From: CAIOZW01 sp049317725
Lineage (GTDB): Bacteria; Acidobacteriota; Blastocatellia; RBC074
DNA length: 5,684 nucleotides
Assembly (NCBI GenBank): GCA_049317725.1
Contig: JBMOHS010000221.1
Coordinates: forward strand, 1 to 5,684
Direction of reading: 5' to 3'
Positions 5,456 to 5,684 of the stretch are shown one piece after another. Below the pieces are notes generated by a model. It ran no database searches, was not told where the DNA came from, and worked only from the letters and a program-made list of their open reading frames with translations. Position 1 is the stretch's first letter; each line of letters begins with the position of its first letter. A program made the position numbers and the translations under genes.

Positions 5456-5684
5456 AGTGTCCCGTCCTCGCCCATTCTGACTGGTGGCCCCTCATCTTGC
5501 GGTCATCATGCGGTCTTGGGAAAGCGATAATCGATGATATCGACATCAATGCAGCCAAGACGATAGTGATCCATTTCACTTGGTGAATGACCCCCATCAC
5601 CACTGTTATGGTTGAGGATTGACCTCTTCTTACTAAAGAGTAACCCAATTACTCGACATTATGTTATAGTGCCGTTTATGAGCA
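5456..5684. other. Right-edge stretch with alternating TTACT motifs
   Basis: TTACT (5630-5634), AGTAA (5639-5643) and TTACTC (5649-5654) form overlapping foldbacks. GAGTAA (5638-5643) against TTACTC (5649-5654) is a perfect 6-bp pair. They stand just before TTATAGT (5664-5670) and an ATG at 5678 at the edge, so they may be operator half-sites for a gene running off the window. A minus-strand frame is open from 5658 to a stop at 5506 and contains the 22-codon ATG peptide MDHYRLGCIDVDIIDYRFPK (5574-5506, last two residues omitted). It looks protein-like but has no ribosome site. No certain gene is present. Confidence 0.35.

Noticed and set aside
3061..5473. Direct repeats as attachment sites of an integrated element
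   Set aside because: The copies are far too diverged for att sites, no integrase is present, and the conserved parts are promoter boxes and stems.

Overview
The window is bacterial accessory DNA. Intergenic stretches are long and repeat-rich, and genes lie on both strands. Taxonomy cannot be fixed from this sequence. The dispersed GTAGGGGCAGGC / GTTGCCCCTAC hairpin element and the tandem CACAAAGA-type repeat are, from memory, common in environmental bacteria such as Nitrospirota, Desulfobacterota and relatives. That is only a hint.

Layout. Positions 1-333 hold no confident gene; they contain a short 8-bp-period repeat and a hairpin that probably terminates the next gene. Positions 334-1266 (minus strand) carry a Trp/Gly-rich protein of about 310 residues that I do not recognise. 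It has a good ribosome binding site, and inverted TTGTCC/GGACAA sites lie upstream of it. Positions 1267-1858 hold palindromes but no convincing gene. Positions 1859-2731 (plus) encode a microbial poly(ADP-ribose) glycohydrolase-like macro-domain hydrolase with the family's QEE motif. Positions 2732-3060 are a repeat island: a 16-bp tandem duplication, nested inverted repeats, and a hairpin element with 11-bp terminal inverted repeats. Positions 3235-5178 (plus) encode a complete 647-residue DUF262-DUF1524 (HNH) protein. This is the single-chain GmrSD/BrxU/SspE-like architecture, known from restriction of modified foreign DNA.

The most interesting feature lies on either side of the DUF262 gene. 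Two diverged direct repeats, about 3061-3172 and 5359-5473, each begin with the same promoter arrangement: TTGACA or TTGACT, 17 bp, CAATAT. Each then carries a two-stem foldback whose outer stem starts where transcription should start. The two copies differ by paired, compensatory substitutions in both stems, while a 7-nt GGCTCAG loop and an internal-loop strand (AARGCCRATCG) are kept. This points to a conserved structured RNA, either a small RNA or a 5' leader, present twice around a defence-type nuclease. I do not recognise it as a known RNA family. In copy 1 it would form the leader of the DUF262 mRNA, whose ATG lacks a visible Shine-Dalgarno sequence. In copy 2 it would precede whatever lies beyond the right edge.

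The PARG-like and DUF262 genes share a strand and a defence-island flavour. They are separated by about 500 bp of repeats and a separate promoter, so they are probably not one operon. Any functional link between them is conjecture.
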